Shown piece by piece: positions 8,014-16,356 of a stretch of 49,468 bases of DNA (its first letter is position 1; every line of letters begins with the position of its first letter). The DNA is taken from positions 1 through 49,468 of the forward strand of contig JANQFW010000099.1 of assembly GCA_028277625.1 (NCBI GenBank), given 5' to 3'. This stretch comes from Candidatus Gastranaerophilales bacterium. GTDB taxonomy: Bacteria; Cyanobacteriota; Vampirovibrionia; Gastranaerophilales; JANQFW01. The position numbers were made by a program, and so were the translations under genes. A model generated the notes under the pieces. It was not told where the DNA came from. It searched no databases and was given only the letters and a program-made list of their open reading frames with translations.

Positions 8014-9063
8014 GTGAAAGAAAAAATACTGGTTGTTAGATATAGATTTATTGGTGATACTGTTTTAACAGTGCCTTTTTTAAGAAATTTAAGGCGGGCA
8101 TATCCAGATGCTCAGATTGATATGCTTGTTGGACCGGTATCGGGCGATGTTTTATTAAATTGTCCTTATATTGATAATTTTATTGTTTTTGATACAACTA
8201 AAAAGCATAAATATGAAAATACCAGCGAGAAAAAGCAAAATTTTTTTAGTTATGTGAAGCTTTTGCGCAATCAAGGATATAATAAGGCCTATGTTTTAAA
8301 AAGATCTTTTTCCAGTGCTGCTTTAATATATTTAGCCGGCATAAAAGAGCGTATTGGCTTTAATACAGAAGGTCGAGGCTTTTTTCTTACCAAAAAAGTA
8401 AATTATGATAAAGAAAAACATGAAGTAGAGTGTTTTTTAGATGTATTAAAAGCTGATAATATAAAAGTTCAAGATTATTACTTGGAAAACTGGACTGATA
8501 AAACTTCTGTTGAAAAGGTAAAAAATATTTTTGAAGAAAAAAATATAAAAGATAATAAAATAAAAATATTAATACATGCCACAAGCGGAAATAAAGCAAA
8601 AGAGTGGGGGAATAAAAATTTTGTTAAAGTTATTGAATATCTTGTGAATACTAAGGGTGCTTATATTTTTCATGTAGGCACAAAAGCTGATAAAGCTGTA
8701 TATGAGCAAATATTAAAAGAAATAAATATAAATAATAAAGAAAATATACTAAACTTATGCGCTGATATGTCTATTCAAGATAGCTTAGCTTTAATTGATG
8801 AAATGGATTTTGTTTTGGGGGTTGATTCTGGCACTTTACATTTGGCAGCATCGTTAAATAAGCCTGTAATTGGTATTTATGGTCCGATGAGTCCAAATAA
8901 ATGGAAAGCTTGGGGGCAACAAGGGCATGTGGCTTTATACTCAGATAGGGAATGTATTCCTTGTGGTTTAAGTAAAAAATGTAAAATAAATGAGGCTTGT
9001 TTAAGCGATATAAAACCTGAGCAAGTAATTGAAGAATGTAGTAAAATGATAGAGAAGCTGTAG
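8014..9063 (+). CDS. Glycosyltransferase family 9 (ADP-heptose:LPS heptosyltransferase-like)
   Basis: A 349-aa GT-B fold enzyme. The N-terminus, MKEKILVVRYRFIGDTVLTV, matches the heptosyltransferase opening. The C-terminal donor-binding segment, GVDSGTLHLAASLNKPVIG followed by IYGPMSP, is typical of WaaF/WaaC. It would add heptose or a related sugar to the LPS core. GTG at 8014 is preceded by GGAG; the ATG at 7997 is out of frame. It is the last gene of the mla-lpxK run. Which heptosyltransferase step it performs cannot be decided, so no gene symbol is given. Confidence 0.88.
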   Translation: MKEKILVVRYRFIGDTVLTVPFLRNLRRAYPDAQIDMLVGPVSGDVLLNCPYIDNFIVFDTTKKHKYENTSEKKQNFFSYVKLLRNQGYNKAYVLKRSFSSAALIYLAGIKERIGFNTEGRGFFLTKKVNYDKEKHEVECFLDVLKADNIKVQDYYLENWTDKTSVEKVKNIFEEKNIKDNKIKILIHATSGNKAKEWGNKNFVKVIEYLVNTKGAYIFHVGTKADKAVYEQILKEININNKENILNLCADMSIQDSLALIDEMDFVLGVDSGTLHLAASLNKPVIGIYGPMSPNKWKAWGQQGHVALYSDRECIPCGLSKKCKINEACLSDIKPEQVIEECSKMIEKL

Positions 9064-9315
9064 AGTATTGTTTATTACTTACATCATTCAAACAAACTAT
9101 GACAAAAATCAAATGATTATTTATAATACAGGTTCTATTAAATTTTTGTTTATTAAATTTATTTGTTGTTTAAATACATAAAAAGTTAAATTATTTGTTT
9201 ACTAAATGTTGAATATTGTAAATATTAAGATAAAAAAGTTTGTTTTTTTAACAAAAAGGTTTTAAAAGCTTGTATTATAATAATACTGACAGTTAATTAT
9301 TTATAAGGGAGTATT

Positions 9316-10098
9316 ATGCGAATATTAATATCCAATGATGATGGCATCCATGCTACGGGAATAAGAACTCTTATCTCTAAATTGGCAAGAGAGCATGAGG
9401 TTTATGTAATTGCACCTGATCGAGAAAGAAGTGCGGCCGGGCATGCATTGACACTTCATAAGCCATTAAGGGTAAGTGAAATAGAAATGGAATATCCTGT
9501 TGCAAAAGCATGGGAGACAACCGGAACTCCAGGGGATTGTATCAAAATTGGAGTGAGCGTGATTTTAGATAAAAAACCGGATATTATTATTTCTGGAATT
9601 AATCATGGTCCTAACCTTGGGGCAGATGTGCTATACTCCGGCACTGTAAGCGCTGCTATGGAAGGCGCTGTATTGGGTTATCCTAGTATAGCTGTTTCTC
9701 TTTCTAATGGTTGTATAGAACCGGAAGATTTTGATTATGCAGCAGAATTTATTGCAAAATTCCTGAATAGAATAAAATCAATTAAATTTCCTAAAAAAAC
9801 AATATTAAATATAAATGTACCGGCTGTACCTGGTAGTGATATTGCCGGGATCCAAATAACACGCTTAGGTACAAGAATGTACACTGATACTTATGAGAAG
9901 CGTATTGATCCAAGAGGAAAAGTTTACTATTGGCTAGCAGGTGAAATTATTCAAACTGATGAAGAAGAAGGAACTGATATTACTGCTATAAGAAATAACA
10001 AGATTTCAATAACCCCTGTAACCTTTGAAATTACTCATAAAAGTATAATGCCAGAATTAGAAGAAGCATTTTGTGACGGTTGTTGTGATTGCTTGTAA
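9316..10098 (+). CDS. surE: 5'/3'-nucleotidase (survival protein SurE)
   Basis: A 260-aa metal-dependent nucleoside monophosphate phosphatase. The N-terminal MRILISNDDGIHA contains the catalytic Asp pair (residues 8-9). APDRERSAAGHALTL and the GINHGPNLGADVLYSGTVSA segment carry the other metal and phosphate ligands. Length matches the family. ATG at 9316 follows AAGGGAG. A TATAAT box lies at 9276-9281, without a good -35. The protein ends in an unusual Cys-rich tail (CDGCCDCL). A terminator hairpin follows at 10134-10170. Confidence 0.96.
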   Translation: MRILISNDDGIHATGIRTLISKLAREHEVYVIAPDRERSAAGHALTLHKPLRVSEIEMEYPVAKAWETTGTPGDCIKIGVSVILDKKPDIIISGINHGPNLGADVLYSGTVSAAMEGAVLGYPSIAVSLSNGCIEPEDFDYAAEFIAKFLNRIKSIKFPKKTILNINVPAVPGSDIAGIQITRLGTRMYTDTYEKRIDPRGKVYYWLAGEIIQTDEEEGTDITAIRNNKISITPVTFEITHKSIMPELEEAFCDGCCDCL

Positions 10099-10133
10099 AT
10101 AGTTAAAGATAAAGTATTTTATTATAATAAAAG

Positions 10134-10185
10134 CTTGCTTTTTAGTCTGTATAATAGACAGGAAAGCAAGTTTTGTTATTTTTAT
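10134..10185 (+). terminator. Rho-independent terminator after surE
   Basis: CTTGCTTT (10134-10141) pairs with AAAGCAAG (10163-10170), and GTCT/AGAC forms an inner stem. The right arm is followed by the T-rich TTTTGTTATTTTTA. This separates surE from the repeat-flanked ATPase gene. Confidence 0.75.
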
Positions 10186-10226
10186 ACTCTTTAGGCTTTG
10201 TATACTTGAAGTTTTAATAAAAAGTG

Positions 10227-10287
10227 TTAAAATGAAAAATGTAATGCACGAATTAATATAAAATTGTGCAGTGGAATGCAAGGATTA
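10227..10287 (+). repeat. Left 61-bp direct repeat flanking the ATPase gene
   Basis: Matches 11460-11520 at 53 of 61 positions by eye, in the same orientation and without gaps. It contains the inverted arms TGCAC and GTGCA around an AT-rich core (AATTAATATAAAATT). Its right end overlaps the ribosome binding site region of the ATPase gene. Confidence 0.8.
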
Positions 10288-10292
10288 TAAAA

Positions 10293-11441
10293 ATGTTTGA
10301 ACGTAGTATAAAATTGTTAATAGAAAAACAGCTTTATAAAGGTAAAGTTATTGTACTATATGGAGCTAGGCGTACTGGTAAAACTACTTTGTCAAAGCAA
10401 ATATTAAAGGAGCAGGAATTAGAAGGTAAAAAAGCAAAATATTATAACTGTGAACTTTTAAGCGTTAAGTCTGAGCTGGAGACGACTAATGAACAGGCAT
10501 TAAAATCATTTTTTGGAGATAAAGACATTGTAGTGTTGGATGAGGCTCAGAATATTGAAAATATTGGCTTAGCACTAAAGATTTTAGTTGATACATATCC
10601 AGATATCCAAATAATTGCAACAGGTTCAAGCAGTTTTGACCTTGTCAATAAAGTTGGAGAGCCTTTGGTTGGTAGAAGTAGACACTTTATACTTTATCCT
10701 TTTTCTATGCAAGAGATTAGAAATAAACATGACTTATTTGATATTTCAGCTAAAATGGAGAGTATTTTGCGCTTTGGCTTATATCCGTCAGTTTTTGAGC
10801 TTGATGATGAGGGTTCTGCTGATGAACTGGAAGATATAGCAAGCAATTATTTATATAAAGATATTCTTGCTTTTGAGAATATTAAAAATTCTCGCCTATT
10901 GCTTGATTTATTAAAGTTGTTGGCACTACAGATTGGTAATGAAGTCTCATACTCAGAACTTGCACAAAAGTTGAGTGTTAGCATACATACTATTATTAAG
11001 TATATAGATTTATTAGAAAAGTGCTTTGTTGTATTTTCTCTAAGGTCTTTTAGCAGGAATTTAAGAAATGAAATTGGAAAGTCACAGAAAATTTATTTTT
11101 ATGACTTAGGTATAAGAAATGCTCTAATTAATGCATATAATCCTCTTAGTATGAGAAATGATATTGGAGCACTCTGGGAAAATTTTTGTATAATCGAGAG
11201 GTTAAAATATAATCAAGCTAATAAAAATCGGTGTAATACATACTTCTGGCGTATGTATTCTGGGCAAGAAGTTGACTACATAGAAGAGTACTCTGGATTA
11301 TTAGACGGGTTTGAATTTAAATATAATCCTAATATGAAGTTTAAAACCCCTAAAAAGTTTCTTGAAACCTATGAAAATAGCTCTGTTGATGTTATTCATT
11401 CTAAAAACTGGTGGGAGTTTTTACTAAAAAAGGAGCAGTGA
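10293..11441 (+). CDS. AAA-type ATPase with C-terminal DUF4143 (PD-(D/E)XK-like) domain
   Basis: A 382-aa protein of the large and poorly understood AAA_14/DUF4143 family. Domains in order are a P-loop GARRTGKT (about 24-31), Walker B VVLDEAQN, a sensor-like ATGSS, then a winged-helix stretch (YSELAQKLSVSIHTIIKYID). The C-terminal nuclease-like module has E in LWENF, D in EVDYIE and E-x-K in FEFK. The GTG at 10266 would add nine residues, but AAGG at 10280 places ATG 10293 at normal spacing. It is a solo gene between a terminator and an AT-rich gap, flanked by 61-bp direct repeats, which suggests a mobile or self-regulated unit. No physiological role is established. Confidence 0.88.
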   Translation: MFERSIKLLIEKQLYKGKVIVLYGARRTGKTTLSKQILKEQELEGKKAKYYNCELLSVKSELETTNEQALKSFFGDKDIVVLDEAQNIENIGLALKILVDTYPDIQIIATGSSSFDLVNKVGEPLVGRSRHFILYPFSMQEIRNKHDLFDISAKMESILRFGLYPSVFELDDEGSADELEDIASNYLYKDILAFENIKNSRLLLDLLKLLALQIGNEVSYSELAQKLSVSIHTIIKYIDLLEKCFVVFSLRSFSRNLRNEIGKSQKIYFYDLGIRNALINAYNPLSMRNDIGALWENFCIIERLKYNQANKNRCNTYFWRMYSGQEVDYIEEYSGLLDGFEFKYNPNMKFKTPKKFLETYENSSVDVIHSKNWWEFLLKKEQ

Positions 11442-11459
11442 ATATATTTACTAAAAAAA

Positions 11460-11520
11460 TTAAAATGAAAAATTAACTGCACAAATTAATATAAAATTGT
11501 GCAGTTGAGTGCACGAATTA
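11460..11520 (+). repeat. Right 61-bp direct repeat flanking the ATPase gene
   Basis: Second copy of the element at 10227-10287, beginning 19 bases after the ATPase stop. It holds TGCACAAATTAATATA and then, 32 bases on, TGCACGAATTAATGTA, so the unit itself has an internal direct repeat as well as TGCAC...GTGCA inverted arms. Confidence 0.8.
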
Positions 11521-11776
11521 ATGTATTTGCTTTAGTATAGCAGTTTATAATTCGTTTACTATCAGCCCTACTTCTATATACCCACTTATTATTACCTTTG
11601 TATTTTATTTTTTAATATTTTTTATTGAGATAAAAATAATTATAATACATTTGTAAAGAAAAAATAAAAAAACTGAAATTGTAATTGAAAAAATTTTTTT
11701 ATATAGATATAAGGACATTTATATAAACTCATCACTTTCCCGTTTTGTTTAAATAATCAAAGATCGCGAAGAAAAT
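11521..11776. other. AT-rich intergenic stretch after the ATPase cassette
   Basis: Together with the right repeat this is a 335-base gap between genes. It is very AT-rich. I see no ORF with a ribosome binding site, no RNA gene and no strong hairpin. The last bases before 11777 (ATCGCGAAGAAAATAT) faintly resemble the weak repeat copy at 1741-1775. Confidence 0.4.
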
Positions 11777-12277
11777 ATGATAAATAAAATATTCCTACCC
11801 ACACAACAAAAAAATGGCTTTTTAAACCCTGAAAGTAAAAAAGTAACCACCAGGGAACAGGCATTTGAAGGATTTAACAAGATGAAGCAGCAGCGCTATG
11901 ATGATGTGATGGCGCATGAGCAAGCACATTTATCAGCAGCAGGGCATCTTGCTGCTAGTGGTATACATCTTGATTATGGAGCTAATGGCGTTGTGACTGG
12001 CGGGCATGTAATGATTAGAGTGCCTGAGGCCGGAAGTGCTGATATGCCAGAAGATAAGTTAAAGCAAATTATAAGTGATGCACGTATTGCAAGACAAGCT
12101 GCAGATGCACCTTCGTCTCTTGGTGGAGATGCGGGAGAACTCTCAGGGGCAGATAAAAGAATTATAGCTAAAGCATCAAGAGTAGAAAGCACAACAAAGC
12201 TGGCGTTGCAAGAATGCCAATGTAAATCTTGCAATTCTTGTAATGGTGTTGGCAATAAATTAAATATATCTGGGTAA
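11777..12277 (+). CDS. SprA-related / CJM1_0395-type putative metalloprotease
   Basis: A 166-aa protein matching the SprA-related family. Key features are the zinc-protease-like HEQAH (residues 47-51) in a VMAHEQAH context, the GANGVVTGGHVMIRV segment, then a helical AARQAADAP-type stretch. The C-terminus has a cysteine cluster, CQCKSCNSC, that could bind metal. No signal peptide is visible. The family is named for a putative metalloprotease, but activity has not been shown to my knowledge. It stands alone between AT-rich gaps. The start ATG at 11777 follows GAAGAAAAT, a weak site. Confidence 0.75.
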   Translation: MINKIFLPTQQKNGFLNPESKKVTTREQAFEGFNKMKQQRYDDVMAHEQAHLSAAGHLAASGIHLDYGANGVVTGGHVMIRVPEAGSADMPEDKLKQIISDARIARQAADAPSSLGGDAGELSGADKRIIAKASRVESTTKLALQECQCKSCNSCNGVGNKLNISG

Positions 12278-12407
12278 GGGCTTATTATCACTAAGTTTTA
12301 AAATTTTATAAATTTATATAAAAAATTACACTTGATATAGTGGCAAATTTTTTCATGGAGTTTTATAATGAAATAGCATTTTTATCATTTTAAAATTTTT
12401 TTTATAG

Positions 12408-12471
12408 TATATCAACTTAAAAGCATTTTTAGACTATTCAATCGTGTTAAAGCGCATTCAAAAAGAGTAAT
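12408..12471 (+). repeat. Dispersed intergenic repeat, copy C (shorter)
   Basis: Shares TCAACTTAAAA, TTTTTAGACTATTCAATCG, TGTTAAAG and AAAGAGTAAT with copies A and B but lacks part of the 3' half. It ends about 8 bases before the ubiX start codon, in the same orientation. Confidence 0.55.
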
Positions 12472-12479
12472 ATAAATAA

Positions 12480-13094
12480 ATGGATAAAAATTTGCCTATA
12501 ATTTTAGCAATATCTGCAGCAAGTGGTTTTATTTTAGGAATAAAAACGCTTGAATATTTATTGGAACACGACTATAAGATTGAGCTTATTGTATCTCAGA
12601 ATGCTTATTATATAGCTGAGTCTGAACTGGGATTGGTATTGAGCCAAGATAAGAATTTAATTAAAAATAATATTTTAGAATATTTAAATTTAAAAAATAA
12701 AACCGAAAGCTTAAAGGTTTGGCTGGATAATGAATTTCACGCTAATCCTTCAAGTGGCTCTTATAAAACAGCAGGTATGATTATAGTGCCTTCCAGTATG
12801 TCTACTGTAGCAGCAATATCTAGTGGGTATACAAGTAATTTGATTGTTCGAAGTGCTGATGTTTGTATAAAAGAAAAAAGAAAATTGCTTGTAGTTCCTA
12901 GAGAAACACCCTTGAGCAGTATTCATCTGGAAAATTTACTAAAACTTTCTAATAACGGAGCTATTATAGTTCCGCCAACTATTGGATTTTACTCTGATCC
13001 GCAGTCATTGGATGATTGTGTTAATTTTTTAGTTGGAAAAATTTTAGATTTATTTGGTATCGATAATAGTTTATATAAAAGGTGGTCATTATGA
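12480..13094 (+). CDS. ubiX: Flavin prenyltransferase UbiX
   Basis: A 204-aa FMN-binding enzyme that prenylates FMN to make the cofactor of UbiD-type decarboxylases. The N-terminal AISAASGFILG is the UbiX flavin/dimethylallyl phosphate loop. SSMSTVAAISSGYTSNLI and LLVVPRETPLSSIHLENLL are strongly conserved UbiX segments. It is compatible with the MqnP-like gene at 2774, since quinone routes use UbiX/UbiD-type decarboxylation. It overlaps the next gene by ATGA (13091-13094), so the two are translationally coupled. A dispersed repeat lies directly upstream. Confidence 0.93.
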   Translation: MDKNLPIILAISAASGFILGIKTLEYLLEHDYKIELIVSQNAYYIAESELGLVLSQDKNLIKNNILEYLNLKNKTESLKVWLDNEFHANPSSGSYKTAGMIIVPSSMSTVAAISSGYTSNLIVRSADVCIKEKRKLLVVPRETPLSSIHLENLLKLSNNGAIIVPPTIGFYSDPQSLDDCVNFLVGKILDLFGIDNSLYKRWSL

Positions 13095-13615
13095 GCGAAA
13101 AAAAAGTTATTGTTGTTTCCGGTAAGCAGTTCTCTGGTAAAGATACTGTAGCTGCTGTTCTAAAAGATGTTATTCCTGGATTTACAGTTGCACCTATTGC
13201 TTATGCAATAAAAGATGAATTTAGTAAGGAAAGAAATCTTACTATAAAAGAAGTAGATATGAATAAGCCTATTTATAGAGCTGATTTAATACTTTTAGGC
13301 AGTAGAAGACGTGATGAAGATCCTGACTACTGGATTAAAAAAGTTCTTGAGTATGAAGGAAATTTAATAGTACCTGATGTTAGGCTTAAGCGAGAATTAA
13401 AAACCTTTAAAGGATTTAATACCATAACAATAAGATTAAAATCATTAAGAGAAGAGCGTGCGAAGCGTGGCAAACTTGTTTCTGAAAATGATTTTACCGA
13501 AGTTGCGCTTGATGAAATTAAAGAATGGGATTATGTAATTGAAAACAATAAAGATCTCGATGCACTCAAGGCAATTGCAAAAGAAATAGCTGAAGATATA
13601 AAAGAAAAAATATAG
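13091..13615 (+). CDS. P-loop kinase resembling animal-type phosphomevalonate kinase / dNMP kinase
   Basis: A 174-aa nucleotide-binding kinase. P-loop SGKQFSGKDT lies near residue 10. YRADLILLGSRRRDEDPDYW, a VPDVRLKREL segment and WDYVIENN follow in the same order as in animal phosphomevalonate kinases, which are of similar size. Phage-type deoxynucleoside monophosphate kinases share this fold. GTG at 13082 is possible, but ATG 13091 overlaps the ubiX stop (ATGA) and has AGGTGG upstream. Substrate is not determined by sequence; pairing with ubiX, a user of a prenyl phosphate, makes an isoprenoid role conceivable but unproven. Confidence 0.7.
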   Translation: MSEKKVIVVSGKQFSGKDTVAAVLKDVIPGFTVAPIAYAIKDEFSKERNLTIKEVDMNKPIYRADLILLGSRRRDEDPDYWIKKVLEYEGNLIVPDVRLKRELKTFKGFNTITIRLKSLREERAKRGKLVSENDFTEVALDEIKEWDYVIENNKDLDALKAIAKEIAEDIKEKI

Positions 13616-13631
13616 AATTCAAAATAAATCT

Positions 13632-14417
13632 TTATTTAATAAGAATAATAGATTTAACTTTTCTTGCCGAAGCCTCTTTGGCAGAATTAAGAATAAACTT
13701 TATACCTTTCATGTACATGGATGTAGAGCTGCCACCGTCTAGGGCCATTGCAGAGTCTACGTCCATTTGCTTTAAAAGGGTAGATAGCTTTTTTATGGTC
13801 ATAGGATTATCATTGCTTATAGCAATCAATAAAATACTATCCCCCTTTATAGCAATGGCTGATCTTGCGTGCTTTTGTAAAACCCCTGCCGAGCTGCGTA
13901 TAATTTTATTATTTTTTTTTAATACAAAAAATTCTTTCTCTAAATCCATTTTTTCCAACAAAATAGGGCCTGCTTGAATAGAACTAACTAGTGAGCAACC
14001 AGGCTCTGTATGTTCAGAATGATATTTTATTGAATATTTATAAGTATTTGAGCAGTTTAAAATTCTAAATTCTGCTCTATTAAATATTTTATCCAAATAT
14101 TTTTTTAAAACATTATTGTTTATAAGGCTTTCATTTAACCAAGGGTTTCCAATATATCTATTATTTTTGTAAATATAAGAAATAGTCTTTTTATTATTAG
14201 GATCGAAAAAGCCACCATTAATACCAGCGAGTGCATTTGTTTTTTCTACAACGTTTTCTACAGTTTCTAGTGTGTCAGAAAAATATATATCTATGCATTT
14301 GTTGCATATAAGGGTATCTATATCTATTACAAATACGCCTTTTGTTGGTGAATAAAAGTTAATGCCACTCATTTCATCAGATAAAGCCGGTGCTATACCC
14401 ATTACTATAAGTAGCAT
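13632..14417 (-). CDS. Phosphodiester glycosidase family (NAGPA domain) exported protein
   Basis: A 261-aa protein with the NAGPA-type domain: AGINGGFFDP, ARSAIAIKGDSILLIA and MALDGGSSTSMYMKG are the hallmark segments. Family members cleave phosphodiester-linked sugars and are found at bacterial surfaces. The N-terminus from ATG 14417 (MLLIVMGIAPALS) is a short signal sequence without positive charge. The frame extends upstream into KNLSVLLKTITL, which would complete a normal signal peptide but has no standard start codon. The real start may therefore be non-canonical and lie next to the repeat at 14449-14544. It converges with the kinase gene ending at 13615. Confidence 0.82.
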   Translation of the reverse strand: MLLIVMGIAPALSDEMSGINFYSPTKGVFVIDIDTLICNKCIDIYFSDTLETVENVVEKTNALAGINGGFFDPNNKKTISYIYKNNRYIGNPWLNESLINNNVLKKYLDKIFNRAEFRILNCSNTYKYSIKYHSEHTEPGCSLVSSIQAGPILLEKMDLEKEFFVLKKNNKIIRSSAGVLQKHARSAIAIKGDSILLIAISNDNPMTIKKLSTLLKQMDVDSAMALDGGSSTSMYMKGIKFILNSAKEASARKVKSIILIK

Positions 14418-14448
14418 TAACGTAATTGTTTTTAAAAGAACTGAAAGG

Positions 14449-14544
14449 TTTTTTATATCTACCCCCTACCCCCTTGTTTGGGGGAAATTCTAATTGGGCT
14501 TATTTTACTTCGGTTTTGCCGATTTGTTCGCCCTTTAAGTTTTT
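14449..14544 (-). repeat. Structured dispersed repeat, copy 1 (upstream of the NAGPA gene)
   Basis: Matches 24435-24539. Read on the minus strand, both have AGGGCGA near the 5' side, a small variable hairpin (here CGGCAAAACCG), then a C-run pairing with GGGGG. Both end in GGGGGTAGGGGGTAGATATA followed by an A-run. It lies between the isocitrate dehydrogenase 3' end and the NAGPA gene 5' end. Confidence 0.75.
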
Positions 14545-14559
14545 AGAAAAAAAATTTTT

Positions 14560-15576
14560 TTATTTACTGGCAAATATTTTTCTGATTTCTTTTGCAATAG
14601 CTTCAGCCATTTCAAAAGTAGAAGCATGTCCACCTAAGTCAAAGGTAACCTTTTCGCCCTTTTTAAGTACTTCTATAACCGCATTATAAAGTATTTTAGC
14701 TGCTTTTTGTTCGCCTATGTGTTTAAGCATCATTACAGCAGATAGTATTAATGCAGTTGGATTTGCCTTACTTAGTCCTGCTAAACCAGGAGAGCTACCA
14801 TGGACAGGCTCAAATACAGCTATTTCATCACCAAAGTTTGCGCCCGGTGCAAGACCAAGTCCGCCTGTTAATCCTGCTGCAAGGTCGGACACAATGTCAC
14901 CATATAGGTTAGGCAACAGTAGTACGTCATAAACTTCAGGATATTGAACTAACTGCATACACATATTGTCTATCAGTAGTTCTTCAAGCTGAATTTCAGG
15001 ATAGCTTTTTGCAATGTTTTTAGCTGACTCTAAAAATAATCCGTCTGACAGCTTGCAGATGTTTGCTTTTGTTACAACTGTAACCTTTTGTCTGTTTTGC
15101 TTTTGGGCATATTCAAATGCTGATTTTGCAATTCTTTCTGATGCTTGTCTTGTTATCCTTTTAATTGATTCAGCTGTATCTTCATCTATTTGACGCTCTA
15201 AACCTGCATATAGGTCTTCTGTATTTTCTCTAAATATTACTAAGTCAACATTATTAAATTTTGTGTTTATGCCTGGCATTGTTTTTGTTGGCCTTACACA
15301 GGCATATAAGTCAAGTTCTTTTCTTAAAGCAACATTAACGCTTCTAAATCCACTTCCTATAGGCGTAGTTATAGGGCCTTTTAATGCTACTTTATTTTTT
15401 CTTATTGATTCGAGTAGATGCCCTGGTAATGGGGAGCCCTCTTTTTCTATAACTCCCTCCCCAGCATTAACAATTTCCCAATTGATTTTTACATTTGTTG
15501 CTTCTATTGCGATTTGCGCTGCTTCGGTTATCTCTGGACCAATGCCATCACCTGGTATCAAGGTTATATTATGCAT
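14560..15576 (-). CDS. Isocitrate dehydrogenase, NAD-type, isocitrate/isopropylmalate dehydrogenase family
   Basis: A 338-aa beta-decarboxylating dehydrogenase. The substrate loop SVNVALRKELDLYACVRP has the S-x-N-x3-R pattern of isocitrate dehydrogenases rather than the pattern of isopropylmalate or homoisocitrate enzymes. RENTEDLYAG, VTKANI and GDIVSDLAAGL supply the remaining substrate, Lys and metal-binding Asp residues. EPVHGSSPGLAG lacks the Lys-Tyr pair typical of NADP-dependent enzymes, so NAD is likely. ATG at 15576 follows AAGGA. It is the last gene of the synthase-aconitase-dehydrogenase cluster and would give 2-oxoglutarate. Confidence 0.85.
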   Translation of the reverse strand: MHNITLIPGDGIGPEITEAAQIAIEATNVKINWEIVNAGEGVIEKEGSPLPGHLLESIRKNKVALKGPITTPIGSGFRSVNVALRKELDLYACVRPTKTMPGINTKFNNVDLVIFRENTEDLYAGLERQIDEDTAESIKRITRQASERIAKSAFEYAQKQNRQKVTVVTKANICKLSDGLFLESAKNIAKSYPEIQLEELLIDNMCMQLVQYPEVYDVLLLPNLYGDIVSDLAAGLTGGLGLAPGANFGDEIAVFEPVHGSSPGLAGLSKANPTALILSAVMMLKHIGEQKAAKILYNAVIEVLKKGEKVTFDLGGHASTFEMAEAIAKEIRKIFASK

Positions 15577-15796
15577 TATAATTTTTTCCTTTTCTGTTTC
15601 CTTTTAGCTACATTGCTTTTTATTTTTTTCGTTTTTTTTTGTATTTTTTGTTATTGTTTATATAGCCAATTATTTTAAAACAATGCAGTTCTATTCAAAA
15701 AATTAAAAACAATTCTGCTTTTTATTTTTTCATGAATTTTAAATTATTTTTTTATAATTTAAAGCTTTTAATAATGTTATTAAATACCCTTCACTC

Positions 15797-16300
15797 TTAA
15801 ACTAACTGAAAATCACCATGTTTTTCAATATGTTTAGCAAGCCCGCCATCGTTTAATATTTTTATCATTACATCAGGTAATGGAGTAATCGCAATATCTT
15901 CACCTGTTGTTTTATTTTTAACAACACCCTCTTTTAAAGAAACTTCCAGCTCATCACCTTCGTTTATTTTATCTGTATCGCATTCAATAACTAATAAGCC
16001 TATATTAATGGCGTTTCTAAAGAATATTCTTGCGAATGATTTTGCCATTACTCCATTAACACCAGCTAGTTTGATTATTTGAGGGGCATGTTCTCTGGAC
16101 GAACCAAGCCCAAAGTTTTTACCCGCCACAACAAAATCACCTTGTGACATACCAGAGGCAAAATCTTCTCTTGCATCTTCCAAAACATGTTTTGCAAATT
16201 CAGGAAGGTTTGTTCTTAAGTGGAATAATCTTCCTGGTGCTATATGATCAGTGCTTATATCGTCTCCAAATTTCCAGGCTTTGCCTTTTTTTATTTCCAT
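15797..16300 (-). CDS. Aconitase/homoaconitase-type small subunit (LeuD family)
   Basis: A 167-aa swivel-domain subunit. DDISTDHIAPGRLF opens the protein, GLGSSREHAP carries the conserved substrate Ser-Arg, and FARIFFRNAINIGL follows. The specificity loop reads HLRT. In studied archaeal homologues an Arg here (YLRT) marks a tricarboxylate substrate, whereas isopropylmalate isomerases have YLVY or similar. That favours aconitate or homoaconitate over leucine biosynthesis. It forms a heterodimer with the large subunit encoded at 16381-17682. ATG at 16300 follows GAGG. Confidence 0.82.
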   Translation of the reverse strand: MEIKKGKAWKFGDDISTDHIAPGRLFHLRTNLPEFAKHVLEDAREDFASGMSQGDFVVAGKNFGLGSSREHAPQIIKLAGVNGVMAKSFARIFFRNAINIGLLVIECDTDKINEGDELEVSLKEGVVKNKTTGEDIAITPLPDVMIKILNDGGLAKHIEKHGDFQLV

Positions 16301-16356
16301 TTTAGTCCTCTATTTCTTTTTAAGGAAGAATTTTGATAATATCCTTAATTATTAAA

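Noticed and set aside
11460-11535. CRISPR-like array from the repeated TGCAC-AATTAAT units
   Set aside because: Only two units occur per copy, spacing and sequence are irregular, and no cas gene is present. Flanking direct repeats explain it better.
15738-15763. Inverted repeat TTTAAATTAT / ATAATTTAAA between isocitrate dehydrogenase and the small aconitase subunit
   Set aside because: It is composed only of A and T in a very AT-rich gap; chance is a sufficient explanation.
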